The notes: a model not told the origin generated them from the letters alone. Numbered from the stretch's first letter, positions 35,874-44,328 are shown. The stretch is DNA of 64,000 nt from an uncultured Erythrobacter sp. (GCA_947503155.1 CANNCL010000001.1:186001-250000); one strand, 5' to 3'. Program-made: numbers and translations.

Positions 35874-36796
35874 GCGTTAACAGGCGCTCCTTCATAGGCG
35901 GTGCGCTCGCATCGGGCCTCGCTATCGGAGTCGGCGGCTGCATTCCGCCTGACCAAAGCCCAGCGGGACGGTTGGTCTCAACATTGCGCATCATAGAAGC
36001 GCAGGCAGGCGGCACATTGGGCGCCGAATTGCTGGAAGTGAATACAGGCCGATCCATCGGGCTGAACCAGACAAAGCGTTTTGGCCATTGCTCCTCTTTC
36101 AAAACCTCACTCGCCGCTATGGTGTTGGCGCGCGATGTCAGCGGCGAAGACAATGCGGATCGCGCAGTCACTTGGACGCAGAGCGATTTGCTGGGCTACT
36201 CCCAATTCACCACAGATCGATTGGCTAGCGGAGCGACGTTGCGCGAATTGGCCGAAGCCACGCAGAAATTTTCTGATAACACCGCCGCCAATATATTGTT
36301 GCGGGAAACCGGCGGACCGGCGGCGCTGACGGCGTTCTGGCGCTCTATTGGCGATAATGTCAGCCGCCTCGACCGGACAGAACCGGGGCTGAACAACGTC
36401 CCATCCGCCGAAATCCGCGACACAACCACAGCGCCAGCCATGGCGCGGACTGTGGCGAAACTGGCATTCGGCGATGTCTTGCCAGCGGCGCAGCGCGCTG
36501 TGCTGCGGCAATGGATGGCGGACACCGCCACGGGTGCAAAGCGGGTACGTGCCGGATTGCCAGAGGATTGGGCCTCAGGTGACAAAACCGGTACGTCACT
36601 ATGGCCCGGCATGGGCAGCCTCTATGTCGATATCGGCTTCGTGGAATCCCCGGATCGCGGCCCCTTCACCTTCGCTGCCTATTTTCGCATGCGCGGGCAG
36701 TCGGATGGCATCGACCCAGCGGCTGAATTGGTGCTCGCTCGGGTCGGCGAAGTCCTCGCCAGTTTTGCTCAGAACCAGGACGTGTTTTCGTTCTAG
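35870..36796 (+). CDS. class A beta-lactamase, Tat/lipoprotein signal
   Basis: The 308-residue serine beta-lactamase has all class A motifs: S75-x-x-K78 (CSSFKTS), SDN at 135-137 (FSDNTAAN), E171-x-x-x-N (EPGLN), RDTTTA and K239-T-G (DKTGTS). The N terminus NRRSFIGGALASGLAIGVGG plus Cys24 suggests Tat export with possible lipid modification. It hydrolyses beta-lactams in the periplasm. It is the last gene of the MoxR operon, coupled by a 4-nt overlap, and not near any mobile element. Substrate range cannot be inferred. Confidence 0.92.
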   Translation: MSVNRRSFIGGALASGLAIGVGGCIPPDQSPAGRLVSTLRIIEAQAGGTLGAELLEVNTGRSIGLNQTKRFGHCSSFKTSLAAMVLARDVSGEDNADRAVTWTQSDLLGYSQFTTDRLASGATLRELAEATQKFSDNTAANILLRETGGPAALTAFWRSIGDNVSRLDRTEPGLNNVPSAEIRDTTTAPAMARTVAKLAFGDVLPAAQRAVLRQWMADTATGAKRVRAGLPEDWASGDKTGTSLWPGMGSLYVDIGFVESPDRGPFTFAAYFRMRGQSDGIDPAAELVLARVGEVLASFAQNQDVFSF

Positions 36797-36845
36797 TGGC
36801 AATCTGCTACTGACATCCCCGGCGACGCGCGCGGTAGGAGGGAAT

Positions 36846-37040
36846 ATGGAAAACACACTCAAATTCATCGCAGCGAGCCTGCCGCTGATATTCGCTTTCG
36901 CCTTTTTGGTGCCGCTGTTGGATCAGGGTATGCGGGCGCTGGGGATCGCGGCGCCATTTGGCCTTTCGACGTTAGTCTTAGCATTGATCGTCGGCGGTGC
37001 ATGGGGCCTTTTTGCGCAAGTGACGGGCCGGTGGATATGA
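36846..37040 (+). CDS. small two-helix membrane protein
   Basis: The 64-residue protein has two hydrophobic helices (about 6-28 and 37-57). It begins MENTLKFIAASLPLIFAFAF; the ATG follows GGAGGGAAT, a strong ribosome-binding site. Its stop overlaps the next gene by 4 nt. I do not recognise the family. Coupling to the desaturase-like gene suggests an accessory subunit, but this is inference. Confidence 0.7.
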   Translation: MENTLKFIAASLPLIFAFAFLVPLLDQGMRALGIAAPFGLSTLVLALIVGGAWGLFAQVTGRWI

Positions 37041-37924
37041 ACGCGGCCTCATCCATCCTACCAGCGGATCTCTCCCAGGCATCAGACGCAGAGCTTAGGC
37101 GTCTTGAGCGCAAGATCGCGCGCAAACATTCAGGGATGTTTCCTTGGGTCCCGGTGATTTGGGCATTTGCCAATTTGGCCGCGTGGTTGTCGCTTTGGCC
37201 CCTGGTCTTTTCTGGCCTTTTGCCACTATGGGCAGCGTTCCCGATTGCGACCGTCAATATGGCGCTTGTTTATCTGCCCACGCACGAGGCGCAGCATGAC
37301 ATTATCGCACGTCCGGGCACGCGGCTGCGCTGGCTCAATGAACTGCTCGGGCACGCGACGACTTGGATGCTTGTGACCCCATTTCAGGTGTTCCGTGTCA
37401 CCCATCTCGATCACCACCGGCACACCAATGACCCGGATCTGGACGTTGATATTGCGAGCAAAGCGGATGGCCCATGGCAGGCGATCTGGCACGCGATCAA
37501 AAACCGCCAACCCAATGCGGCACGCAATGATCACTACGCCGCGTCGTTGATGCGCAACAACCGTGAGGGGCTGATCGTTTTAGCGCTGGCGTATCGGCTG
37601 GCGTTTATCGCGATCCTCGGCGCGTTGGCGTGGAACGGTTATGCGCTAGAGGCGCTGCTGCTCTGGTGGCTGCCCATGCACATCGCGCTCACATATATTT
37701 CGTTTTTCCTATCATGGGCGCCGCATCATCCCGGCACGCATACGTCGCGCTACACCAATACGCGCAGCTGGCGGTCCAAGCTGGGCAATATCGGTTCGAT
37801 GGGAATGCAATTCCACATCGTGCACCATCTGCACCCTTATATCCCGCTCACTCGGACCCCGGCAGCGTATCGCGAAATGCGCCCTATTCTTGAGGCGCGG
37901 GGATGCAGATTGGGCGAGAATTAG
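37037..37924 (+). CDS. fatty acid desaturase/hydroxylase superfamily protein
   Basis: The 295-residue integral membrane protein has three His boxes: HEAQH (residues 83-87), HLDHHRH (123-129) and HIVHHLHPYIP near 258. TM helices lie near 38-80, 190-225. The short length and PTHEAQHDII pattern resemble the desaturase-like branch that includes beta-carotene hydroxylases (CrtR-type) as well as lipid desaturases. Sphingomonads make carotenoids, but no crt genes are near, so the substrate is left open. The ATG overlaps the preceding small gene stop. Confidence 0.83.
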   Translation: MNAASSILPADLSQASDAELRRLERKIARKHSGMFPWVPVIWAFANLAAWLSLWPLVFSGLLPLWAAFPIATVNMALVYLPTHEAQHDIIARPGTRLRWLNELLGHATTWMLVTPFQVFRVTHLDHHRHTNDPDLDVDIASKADGPWQAIWHAIKNRQPNAARNDHYAASLMRNNREGLIVLALAYRLAFIAILGALAWNGYALEALLLWWLPMHIALTYISFFLSWAPHHPGTHTSRYTNTRSWRSKLGNIGSMGMQFHIVHHLHPYIPLTRTPAAYREMRPILEARGCRLGEN

Positions 37925-37930
37925 GCGGAC

Positions 37931-39025
37931 CTATTCGCCTGCGAAGATCGCAACTTCGTTGACGCCATCGCTGGTCGCGCGGCCCCGGTACATGCCGCTG
38001 GTGTTGAAGCTGAAGATCGCATGACCCTCTGGCGTGACTAGGATCACGCCGCCGTCGCCGCCGAGCTGTGCCACGTCAGCCATTACGACATCAGCGACAT
38101 ACTGGGCTTCGTCCTCGCTCGCTAACCCTCGTCGAGTACAGGATTGAAAAATAGTCTGAAAATCCGAATTTTGGGGAGGGCACTCAGTATATTCCGGTCG
38201 CCCTATGTACCGCAACCGCGTGCAAATCTCCTGCGCCACACCAACGCGGATGAAATATTCCCCCCACCCGGTCGCTGACACAGCACAGCTGCGATTATCC
38301 GCATAAGTTCCCGCGCCAATCACCGGCGCATCGCCAATCCGGCCCCAGCGCTTGCCGGTCATGCCGCCGGTCGACGTGCCAGCCGCCATATTGCCGTCTT
38401 GGTCCAGCGCCACCGCGCCCACGGTCCCAAACTTGTGATCGACATCCAGTGCCGACAAGTTCCGTGTCCGCATTCGTTCCAGCGATTCCCGGCGGCGCTC
38501 AGTCGCGAACCATTCGGGCGGGGTCACTTCAAAGCCTTGCTCATCCGCAAATTGCTCTGCGCCTTCGCCCATCAGGAACACATGCGGGCTGTCTGTGCGC
38601 ACTCGGTCCGCTAGCAAAATCGGATTTCGCACCGTCGTCACTCCCGTCACCGCGCCAGCGCTGCGGTCGCGGCCATCCATGATCGAAGCATCAAGTTCAT
38701 TGCGCCCTTCCCACGTGAACACCGCCCCGCGGCCCGCATTAAACAGCGGATTATCCTCCATCGGCAAAATCGCCGCTTGGACCGCATCCATCGCGCTGCC
38801 GCCTTCTGCCAAAATCGCAGACCCAGCATCCAACGCCTCTTGCAACGCCGCCTCATACGCGGCGCGCTGATCCGGCGTCATCCGGTCGGGGTCCAGCGTC
38901 CCGGCACCGCCGTGAATGGCAATCGACCAACGCGGTTCGGCATCCTCATGCGTATCCGCATGGGCGGCGACTGGGACAATGGCGATGAGGCAGGCAAGAA
39001 ATGCTGCAAGCTTGGAACTATTCAT
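37931..39025 (-). CDS. exported isoaspartyl peptidase/L-asparaginase (Ntn hydrolase)
   Basis: The protein (364 residues from 39025) has a signal peptide (KLAAFLACLIAIVPVAAHA). It matches plant-type asparaginase/isoaspartyl aminopeptidase: SIAIHGGAG, GGSAMDAVQAAI, NAGRGAVFT. The autocleavage nucleophile Thr201 is in KFGTVGAVALDQDGN, followed by AAGTSTGGMTGKRWGRIGD. It should autoprocess into two subunits and act in the periplasm. Starts at 39034 or 39025 are both plausible; neither has a strong ribosome-binding site. Confidence 0.88.
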   Translation of the reverse strand: MNSSKLAAFLACLIAIVPVAAHADTHEDAEPRWSIAIHGGAGTLDPDRMTPDQRAAYEAALQEALDAGSAILAEGGSAMDAVQAAILPMEDNPLFNAGRGAVFTWEGRNELDASIMDGRDRSAGAVTGVTTVRNPILLADRVRTDSPHVFLMGEGAEQFADEQGFEVTPPEWFATERRRESLERMRTRNLSALDVDHKFGTVGAVALDQDGNMAAGTSTGGMTGKRWGRIGDAPVIGAGTYADNRSCAVSATGWGEYFIRVGVAQEICTRLRYIGRPEYTECPPQNSDFQTIFQSCTRRGLASEDEAQYVADVVMADVAQLGGDGGVILVTPEGHAIFSFNTSGMYRGRATSDGVNEVAIFAGE

Positions 39026-39096
39026 AACTTGCATGGCTAACGCATATCGGCGCAGGATGTCACCATATGAATTGCAACGCATTGAGAGAGATGAAA

Positions 39097-40047
39097 ATGA
39101 GCACTTTCGGCAATCAGAGCGCCACAAACGACGTTTTGGCGGGCAAAGATTTGGGCGGCAAAACCGTTTTCATCACCGGCGGCAATTCTGGCCTCGGCCA
39201 AGAAACGGGCCGCGCGATGGCTGCGAAGGGCGCGCATATTGTGCTGGCCGGGCGCGACCAAGCAAAGCTCGACGAAGCTGCATCGGCCATTCGAGCGGAT
39301 ACGGGCAGCGAGAAAATTGACACAATCATTTGCGACCTGGGCGCGCTGGAGAGCGTGCGCGCCTGCGGATCAGAAGCGCGAGCCCGGTTCGAGAAAATCG
39401 ACTTGCTGATCAACAATGCCGGGATCATGGCGACCCCTAAGGGAACGACCAGCGACGGGTTCGAAAGCCAATTTGGCACCAACCATCTGGGTCATTTCGT
39501 CCTGACGAGCCAGCTGATGCCGCTGGTGGAAAAGGGCAAAGACAAGCGGATCGTTAATCTGTCGAGCCGCGGCCACCATTTTGCGCCGGTCGATTTCGAC
39601 GACCCTAATTTTGATGGGCGCGAATATCAGCCCTTCGTCAGCTACGGCCAATCGAAGACCGCCAATGTGCTGTTTTCGGTGGGGCTGGAGCAACGCTTTG
39701 CGGATCGCGGCGTGCATGCTTATGCCGTGCATCCGGGCGGTATTCAGACCAATCTGGGCCGCCACATGAGCGAAGAAATGCGGGCCGCTCTGGTTAAGAG
39801 CATAGAAGAGCGCGACAGCGATTTTGCATGGAAGACCATTCCGCAAGGGGCCGCGACATCGATTTGGGCCGCCACCGCGCCAGAATTAGAAGGGCAAGGC
39901 GGGGTATATTGCGAAGATTGTCATGTCGCTGAGATCGACAATGAAAGCGATAGCGGCGGCGTGCGCAGCTATGCCCTCGACACGGCAAACGCCGATGCAT
40001 TGTGGGAATTGTCAGAACGCATGACCGGCGAAGTTTTCTCCGCCTAG
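39097..40047 (+). CDS. short-chain dehydrogenase/reductase (retinol dehydrogenase-like)
   Basis: The 316-residue protein is a classical-type SDR: nucleotide-binding TGGNSGLG, NNAGIM, catalytic Ser in IVNLSSRGHHF and Tyr-x-x-x-Lys in YGQSKTANVLFS. The order and C-terminal HPGGIQTNLGRHM resemble the retinol dehydrogenase/WW-oxidoreductase-like branch. ATG at 39097 is preferred, with a purine-rich GAGAGAGATGAAA upstream; 39067 or 39091 are alternatives. Substrate unknown. Confidence 0.88.
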   Translation: MSTFGNQSATNDVLAGKDLGGKTVFITGGNSGLGQETGRAMAAKGAHIVLAGRDQAKLDEAASAIRADTGSEKIDTIICDLGALESVRACGSEARARFEKIDLLINNAGIMATPKGTTSDGFESQFGTNHLGHFVLTSQLMPLVEKGKDKRIVNLSSRGHHFAPVDFDDPNFDGREYQPFVSYGQSKTANVLFSVGLEQRFADRGVHAYAVHPGGIQTNLGRHMSEEMRAALVKSIEERDSDFAWKTIPQGAATSIWAATAPELEGQGGVYCEDCHVAEIDNESDSGGVRSYALDTANADALWELSERMTGEVFSA

Positions 40048-40054
40048 GCCCGCT

Positions 40055-40993
40055 TTATTCGTTCAGAAATTCGCGGAACAATGCGAGCGTGTCCTTGGAT
40101 TCGCGGCTAGGCACAACCAGCATGAAAACATGCGGCGCGCCTGCATATTCATAGAGTTTGGCATCAACGCCTGCACCGCGCAGCGTGCCTGCAAACTTGC
40201 GGGAATCGACGATGAAGAGATCATGCCCGCCGGTCCAGATACGCGTCGGCGGCAATAGCGCGAGATCCTCTGGCGAGGCATAGAGCGGGCTGCATTCGCC
40301 GCCCGCTGGATCGCGGTCACCCGCCCAAATCTTGCCTAGAACCCGCAGAGCGCCGATTTTCAACATGACGTCATGCGGCTCTATCGCGGCCATCGCAGGG
40401 TCAGCCATGGTCACATCCAGCCACGGCGCAAACAACGCCAATTTTCCCGGCTGTGCGCCCCCTGATTTGGCCAATCGCAGCGCCAAGGCAAGCGCCATGT
40501 GGGCGCCCGCGCTATCCCCGTTGAGGATGATTTTCGCCGGATCGTGCTCGCCTGCCAGCTTAGCAAAAGCGGCATCCGCGAGATCGTCCTGAACTGCGTG
40601 GGACACCTCTGGCACGAGATGATAGAGCGGGACGGTGATGCTGAGATTGCATTGATCGACCATCGCGCCGAGCATCGGCCAATGTTCCTTTGCCATCGGC
40701 AAGACAAACCCGCCGCCATGGAAATAGAGCATATGCCATTCACCCGGTCCCGATTTCGGGTGGAGCGTGATGACGTCCTGCCCTGCGGCCTGCCAACGCT
40801 CGACACGAAACCTGTTTTCAAATTTCTCAGGTAGGCGCGCATCACGCGGCGTTTTGCGATTGTCCAAAAACTCTGCGACATCGCTTTCGTGTTGCGGGAA
40901 AATCGGCTTGCGGTTTTTGATCACCCATTTGACCGCGCGCATGATTATGCTTGGTTTGGCACTGCGCACTTCGATTGATGTCTCGGTCAGCAT
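40055..40993 (-). CDS. alpha/beta hydrolase, HSL-type esterase
   Basis: The 312-residue protein has the hormone-sensitive-lipase family features: oxyanion motif YFHGGGFVLP, nucleophile elbow LNGDSAGAHMALALAL, and the later Asp (IWTGGHDLFIVDSR) and His (GAPHVFM). No signal peptide is obvious. Such enzymes hydrolyse short-chain esters. It is convergent with the SDR gene. Confidence 0.88.
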   Translation of the reverse strand: MLTETSIEVRSAKPSIIMRAVKWVIKNRKPIFPQHESDVAEFLDNRKTPRDARLPEKFENRFRVERWQAAGQDVITLHPKSGPGEWHMLYFHGGGFVLPMAKEHWPMLGAMVDQCNLSITVPLYHLVPEVSHAVQDDLADAAFAKLAGEHDPAKIILNGDSAGAHMALALALRLAKSGGAQPGKLALFAPWLDVTMADPAMAAIEPHDVMLKIGALRVLGKIWAGDRDPAGGECSPLYASPEDLALLPPTRIWTGGHDLFIVDSRKFAGTLRGAGVDAKLYEYAGAPHVFMLVVPSRESKDTLALFREFLNE

Positions 40994-41038
40994 CGGTAAT
41001 CTCCCTAGCCGCAGAAACTGAACGAGCGGCGCGCCAAG

Positions 41039-41833
41039 TCAAGGATTGATGCCGGTCACGATCCCTTCTTGAAGCCACCGGCCCAGCATCCCGCCCGCCC
41101 GCATCGCGGCATCTTGGATCGCATCTTGTGTGGGTTCTGTATCACTTCCGATCAGAACTCCGATCAATTCGGCGTAAGTCGCACCGCCTTGCATAGCGGA
41201 GAAAGCGTCGGCGTGATCGGCTTCGGCTATGATAAAGGTCGGCCGTTCACCTTCGCGCCAGACAAGGCAGGATTGCGGTGCAGGAAGTTTGGGATCAGGG
41301 CGATCCGCGTTTTCCTCACCCAGCGCCTGCCACAAAGCCGTAAGATTGTGGCTGACCAATCGCGCTGCGGCGCGCGGCTGAAATGAAAGGCGCAGCCCGC
41401 CCCAATCCTCGTCCCCAAATGCCGCAGACGCCGCCGCAAAATCCTCCGGCGTCATCGGCGCGGAATTCGGCGCCGTTGCCAAATCAAGCATCGTCCATTC
41501 AAGCCAAGCCAGCTCAGCAACTTCGGGATTGCCGGTGAACATCTGCGCGCAGGTTTCATCAAAACCCGCGCCCGCTTCATCAATCGTCCAACCCGATGGC
41601 GGATGCTTGATTGCATGGTTCATGCTCGCCTGACGAAAGGCTTTTTCTCCGGCATAGCGCGCCGTGCGTTCATAGGTTTCAGCAAGCGCGCCCATCAGCG
41701 CGGATCGGTAATTGCCCCGGTACACGGCCAATCCGGCGGTCTGGCGATTGCTCCAGCCATCCGGCAAAGGCGCGCCTTCGTCTAGGATCGCGCGCAGAAA
41801 CGCCTCTTGTCTTTCCGCAAGCGAGGCGGTCAT
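41039..41833 (-). CDS. bufC: bufferin-associated DUF2063 protein (BufC)
   Basis: The 264-residue protein has the N-terminal DUF2063 domain (QEAFLRAILDE, then LAVYRGNYRSALMGALAETY) and a C-terminal region with LPAPQSCLVWREGERPTFII. In MNIO clusters this partner brings the precursor peptide to the oxidase. Its start overlaps the bufB stop by 4 nt (ATGA), so the two are co-translated. The assignment comes from the family pair DUF692 + DUF2063 next to a DUF2282 gene. Confidence 0.88.
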   Translation of the reverse strand: MTASLAERQEAFLRAILDEGAPLPDGWSNRQTAGLAVYRGNYRSALMGALAETYERTARYAGEKAFRQASMNHAIKHPPSGWTIDEAGAGFDETCAQMFTGNPEVAELAWLEWTMLDLATAPNSAPMTPEDFAAASAAFGDEDWGGLRLSFQPRAAARLVSHNLTALWQALGEENADRPDPKLPAPQSCLVWREGERPTFIIAEADHADAFSAMQGGATYAELIGVLIGSDTEPTQDAIQDAAMRAGGMLGRWLQEGIVTGINP

Positions 41834-42705
41834 ACCTGCACCGGTTCGGACGCAGCGCCCGCGATCTGACCCGCAATGCCGCGCGCGCGTTCCAATTCGC
41901 TTAGCAGTTCGGGGAGCGGCGGGATGTGGTCATCACGCTCTATCATGGTTGCCGCCGGCTGCGGCAACATCGCCAGCGCCCGCTCATAGAGCGCCCACAC
42001 ACCATCGCTTACAGCGCGGTCATGTGTGTCGATGATGATGTCGCGTTCCGGTGTCGCTGGATCATGGCCCGCAAGGTGAATTTGGCGCACCCGGCCGAGC
42101 GGCAGGCCCGCCAGATATTCCTCCGCCGAAAAACCATGGTTCGCAGCCGATACATAAATATTATTCACGTCGAGCAGCAGATAACATCCCGTGCGCCGCG
42201 TCATCTCGGTCAGGAATTCCCATTCGCTAATGTCATCTTCTGGAAAAGTGAGGTAGCTTGATGGGTTTTCAAACAACATCGCGCGGCCCAGCACATTTTG
42301 TGCATGGTCGATATTACCGCACACCGCCTGCAACGCTTCTTCGGTTAGCGGCATCGGCAGCAGATCGTGCGAATTATGCGCGCTGGTTCGGGTCCAGCAC
42401 AAATGGTCTGACACCCAGAGCGGATCAATGCGCCGCTCAAGCCTTTTTAACTTTGCCAGATATTCAGCATCCAGCCCGCCCGCCGATCCAATCGACAAGG
42501 ATACGCCGTGGATGATGACCGGATACTTTTCGCGCACCTCTTCTAAAATGCGCAGCTGCCGCCCGCCTTCGATCATGTAATTTTCGCTGATCACTTCGAC
42601 GAAATCGACGGGGACATCGCGCGTCAAAAAGTCATCGTAATGCGCGCGCCTCAGGCCAAGGCCAAAGCCGCCAAAAGGTTCAATCGGATCGTACTCTATT
42701 GCCAT
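41830..42705 (-). CDS. bufB: multinuclear non-heme iron oxidase BufB (DUF692/MNIO)
   Basis: The 291-residue protein is a TIM-barrel MNIO enzyme: FGLGLRRAHYDDFL, DFVEVISENYMIEGG, VIIHGVSLSIGSAGG, SDHLCWT, FENPSSYLTF, LLLDVNNIYVSAANHG and IHLAGHD with the His/Glu/Asp metal ligands. MNIOs modify cysteines of bufferin precursors into copper-binding heterocycles. The ATG at 42705 is chosen; the frame is open upstream without similarity. A SigF-like promoter lies 90 nt upstream on the same strand. Confidence 0.92.
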   Translation of the reverse strand: MAIEYDPIEPFGGFGLGLRRAHYDDFLTRDVPVDFVEVISENYMIEGGRQLRILEEVREKYPVIIHGVSLSIGSAGGLDAEYLAKLKRLERRIDPLWVSDHLCWTRTSAHNSHDLLPMPLTEEALQAVCGNIDHAQNVLGRAMLFENPSSYLTFPEDDISEWEFLTEMTRRTGCYLLLDVNNIYVSAANHGFSAEEYLAGLPLGRVRQIHLAGHDPATPERDIIIDTHDRAVSDGVWALYERALAMLPQPAATMIERDDHIPPLPELLSELERARGIAGQIAGAASEPVQV

Positions 42706-42794
42706 AATCGCATCCCTTAGCAGGGTTTTCTCAAATTGGATTGGCCCGCGCAAGCGGCGGCGTCACGATCACCATATGCGCCGGTTTAAGGGGG

Positions 42795-42820
42795 TTCGTG
42801 CGTAGCGCAGGGCGCGTTAC
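42795..42820 (-). promoter_or_regulatory. SigF-type promoter for bufB-bufC
   Basis: On the minus strand GTAACG (42820-42815), then exactly 16 nt, then CGAA (42798-42795). This matches the Caulobacter SigF consensus GTAACC-N16-CGAA in 9 of 10 fixed bases and points at bufB. The consensus is recalled from the literature; activity is inferred. Confidence 0.68.
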
Positions 42821-42865
42821 AAAAATGCGCCTTTTCGGGGAAATGGCGAAGTTTTTGCCAAAAAT

Positions 42866-42891
42866 GTAACCACCGGCCTCAGCTGTGCGAA
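42866..42891 (+). promoter_or_regulatory. SigF-type promoter for bufA operon
   Basis: GTAACC (42866-42871), 16 nt, CGAA (42888-42891) is an exact match to the Caulobacter SigF consensus. It lies 61 nt upstream of the bufA start and points toward bufA-DoxX-sigF-nrsF, predicting positive autoregulation. Confidence 0.8.
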
Positions 42892-42952
42892 TGGGGGGAT
42901 AGAGCCGGCCAACAACACCGGCCCCGAACAGACAAGTTTTTGGAGAATTGTC

Positions 42953-43234
42953 ATGCAAGCCAAGTCAATCGCCGGGATCGCCGGTCTCGCACTCACCGCC
43001 AGCATCACTGCGGGCCTCGCGACCGCTCCTGTCTCTGCGCAAAGCACCAAAGAGAAATGTTACGGCGTATCGCTTGCCGGACAAAATGACTGCGCCGCAG
43101 GGCCGGGAACGAGCTGCGCCGGAACATCGACCCGCGATTATCAAGGGAATGCATGGAAGCTCGTCGACAAAGGCAGCTGCACCACTATCAATACACCTAA
43201 GGGCCGCGGTTCATTGACCCCGATCAACCGGTAG
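42953..43234 (+). CDS. bufA: bufferin precursor BufA (DUF2282)
   Basis: The 93-residue precursor has a Sec signal peptide (cleavage probably after about residue 29-30, PVSA/Q). The short mature peptide has four cysteines at 36, 47, 55 and 76 (KCYG, NDCA, TSCAG, GSC), the DUF2282 pattern. Bufferins are MNIO-modified copper-binding peptides exported to the periplasm. The MNIO and partner genes lie divergently upstream, and DoxX, sigma and anti-sigma genes follow. Start ATG has TGGAGAATTGTC upstream. Confidence 0.92.
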   Translation: MQAKSIAGIAGLALTASITAGLATAPVSAQSTKEKCYGVSLAGQNDCAAGPGTSCAGTSTRDYQGNAWKLVDKGSCTTINTPKGRGSLTPINR

Positions 43235-43260
43235 TCACAAAACGAACAATATTGCGGCGG

Positions 43261-43288
43261 GCGGCCTGTCAGGCAAATAGCAGGCCGC
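43261..43288 (+). other. intercistronic hairpin between bufA and DoxX gene
   Basis: GCGGCCTG (43261-43268) and CAGGCCGC (43281-43288) form a perfect 8-bp stem with a 12-nt loop. A short T run (43297-43301) lies 8 nt beyond it, not directly after the stem. It could partially terminate or stabilise the bufA message, raising precursor levels over the downstream genes. Confidence 0.5.
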
Positions 43289-43313
43289 TTCCCCGATTTT
43301 TGAGGAGGAAATT

Positions 43314-43787
43314 ATGAACGGAATTATGTCACTTTGGAATCGCATCACCGGCATGTTGTCGGGAACTGTGGTCGAGAGCATTGCGCTGCTTTTGACCCGC
43401 ATTGCGCTTGCTGGAATTTTTTGGCGGTCGTATAAAACAAAGGTCGAAGAAGGCACATGGTTTACCATCAACGACACGCAATATTTTCTGTTTGAAAATG
43501 AGTTTACCGGTCTGCCGCTATCGGCGGATCTGGCGGTGCCCCTGACAACTTACGCTGAATTCCTGTTTCCGGTTCTGCTGGTGATCGGATTGTTCAGCCG
43601 CTTTTCCGCTGCTGCGCTGATGGTGATGGCGTTGGTCATTCAACTGTTTGTATTCCCAACCTGGGATCACTTCTTCGGATGGGACATCACCGTGCTTGCC
43701 CTTGGCGCGATCATTGTCAGCCGCGGTCCTGGCCTCTTCAGCCTTGATGCGATCCTTGGCCGTGTCACCGGCTCGAAAGCTGCGTAA
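43314..43787 (+). CDS. DoxX family membrane protein of bufferin operon (BufD-like)
   Basis: The 157-residue protein has about four TM helices (near 20-38, 78-96, 98-115, 122-140) and the DoxX pattern LLLTRIALAGIFWRSYKTKV and PLTTYAEFLFPVLLVIGLFS. GAGGAGG lies 6 nt before the ATG. DoxX members are regular components of bufferin operons, presumably in membrane redox or export support; the biochemical role is not established. Confidence 0.86.
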   Translation: MNGIMSLWNRITGMLSGTVVESIALLLTRIALAGIFWRSYKTKVEEGTWFTINDTQYFLFENEFTGLPLSADLAVPLTTYAEFLFPVLLVIGLFSRFSAAALMVMALVIQLFVFPTWDHFFGWDITVLALGAIIVSRGPGLFSLDAILGRVTGSKAA

Positions 43788-43796
43788 GCATCTACA

Positions 43797-44327
43797 ATGG
43801 TAGCTGACGAACCCACCCTTGCCCGCCTTATGGCAGCAACACAGAACGGCGATAAAGCCGCCGGTAATGTGTTGCTGACCGAGGTGGGCGTTTGGCTGGA
43901 AAGATATTTCCGCCGCCGGGTGCCGCCGCATTCGATCGATGATCTGGTGCAAGATGTGCTGATCGCGTTTTACACGAAACGTGCGACATGGGACCCGGCG
44001 CGCCCGTTCTTGCCGTGGCTGGCCGCGATTGCGCGTTATCGGTGGGTCGACCACCTGCGCAAAGTGTACAAGCACGACAGCAAGGAATTGATGGAAGATG
44101 ACGCGGTAGAAGACAGCGAAGAAGAAGTTGTCCTAGCCCGCGTCAGTTTAGACCGATTATTCGGACAGATACCGGACAAGCAGGCCGAAGTGATCGAAAT
44201 GGTAAAAATCAGCGGATTGTCGATCCGCGAAGCCGCAGAAAAAACCGGGCAGAGCGAAAGCTTAGTGAAAGTGAATATCCATCGGGGCCTCAAGAAATTG
44301 GCCTCTCTGGTTGAGAAAGCAGATTGA
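43797..44327 (+). CDS. sigF: ECF sigma factor, SigF-like
   Basis: The 176-residue sigma factor has region 2 (SIDDLVQDVLIAFYTKRATW, then FLPWLAAIARYRWVDHLRKV) and region 4 (LFGQIPDKQAEVIEMVKISG, then SIREAAEKTGQSESLVKVNI). Its stop is directly followed by the nrsF start (1-nt gap). Together with NrsF and the GTAACC-N16-CGAA promoter ahead of the operon this matches the Caulobacter SigF metal-stress system. Confidence 0.9.
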   Translation: MVADEPTLARLMAATQNGDKAAGNVLLTEVGVWLERYFRRRVPPHSIDDLVQDVLIAFYTKRATWDPARPFLPWLAAIARYRWVDHLRKVYKHDSKELMEDDAVEDSEEEVVLARVSLDRLFGQIPDKQAEVIEMVKISGLSIREAAEKTGQSESLVKVNIHRGLKKLASLVEKAD

Positions 44328-44328
44328 A

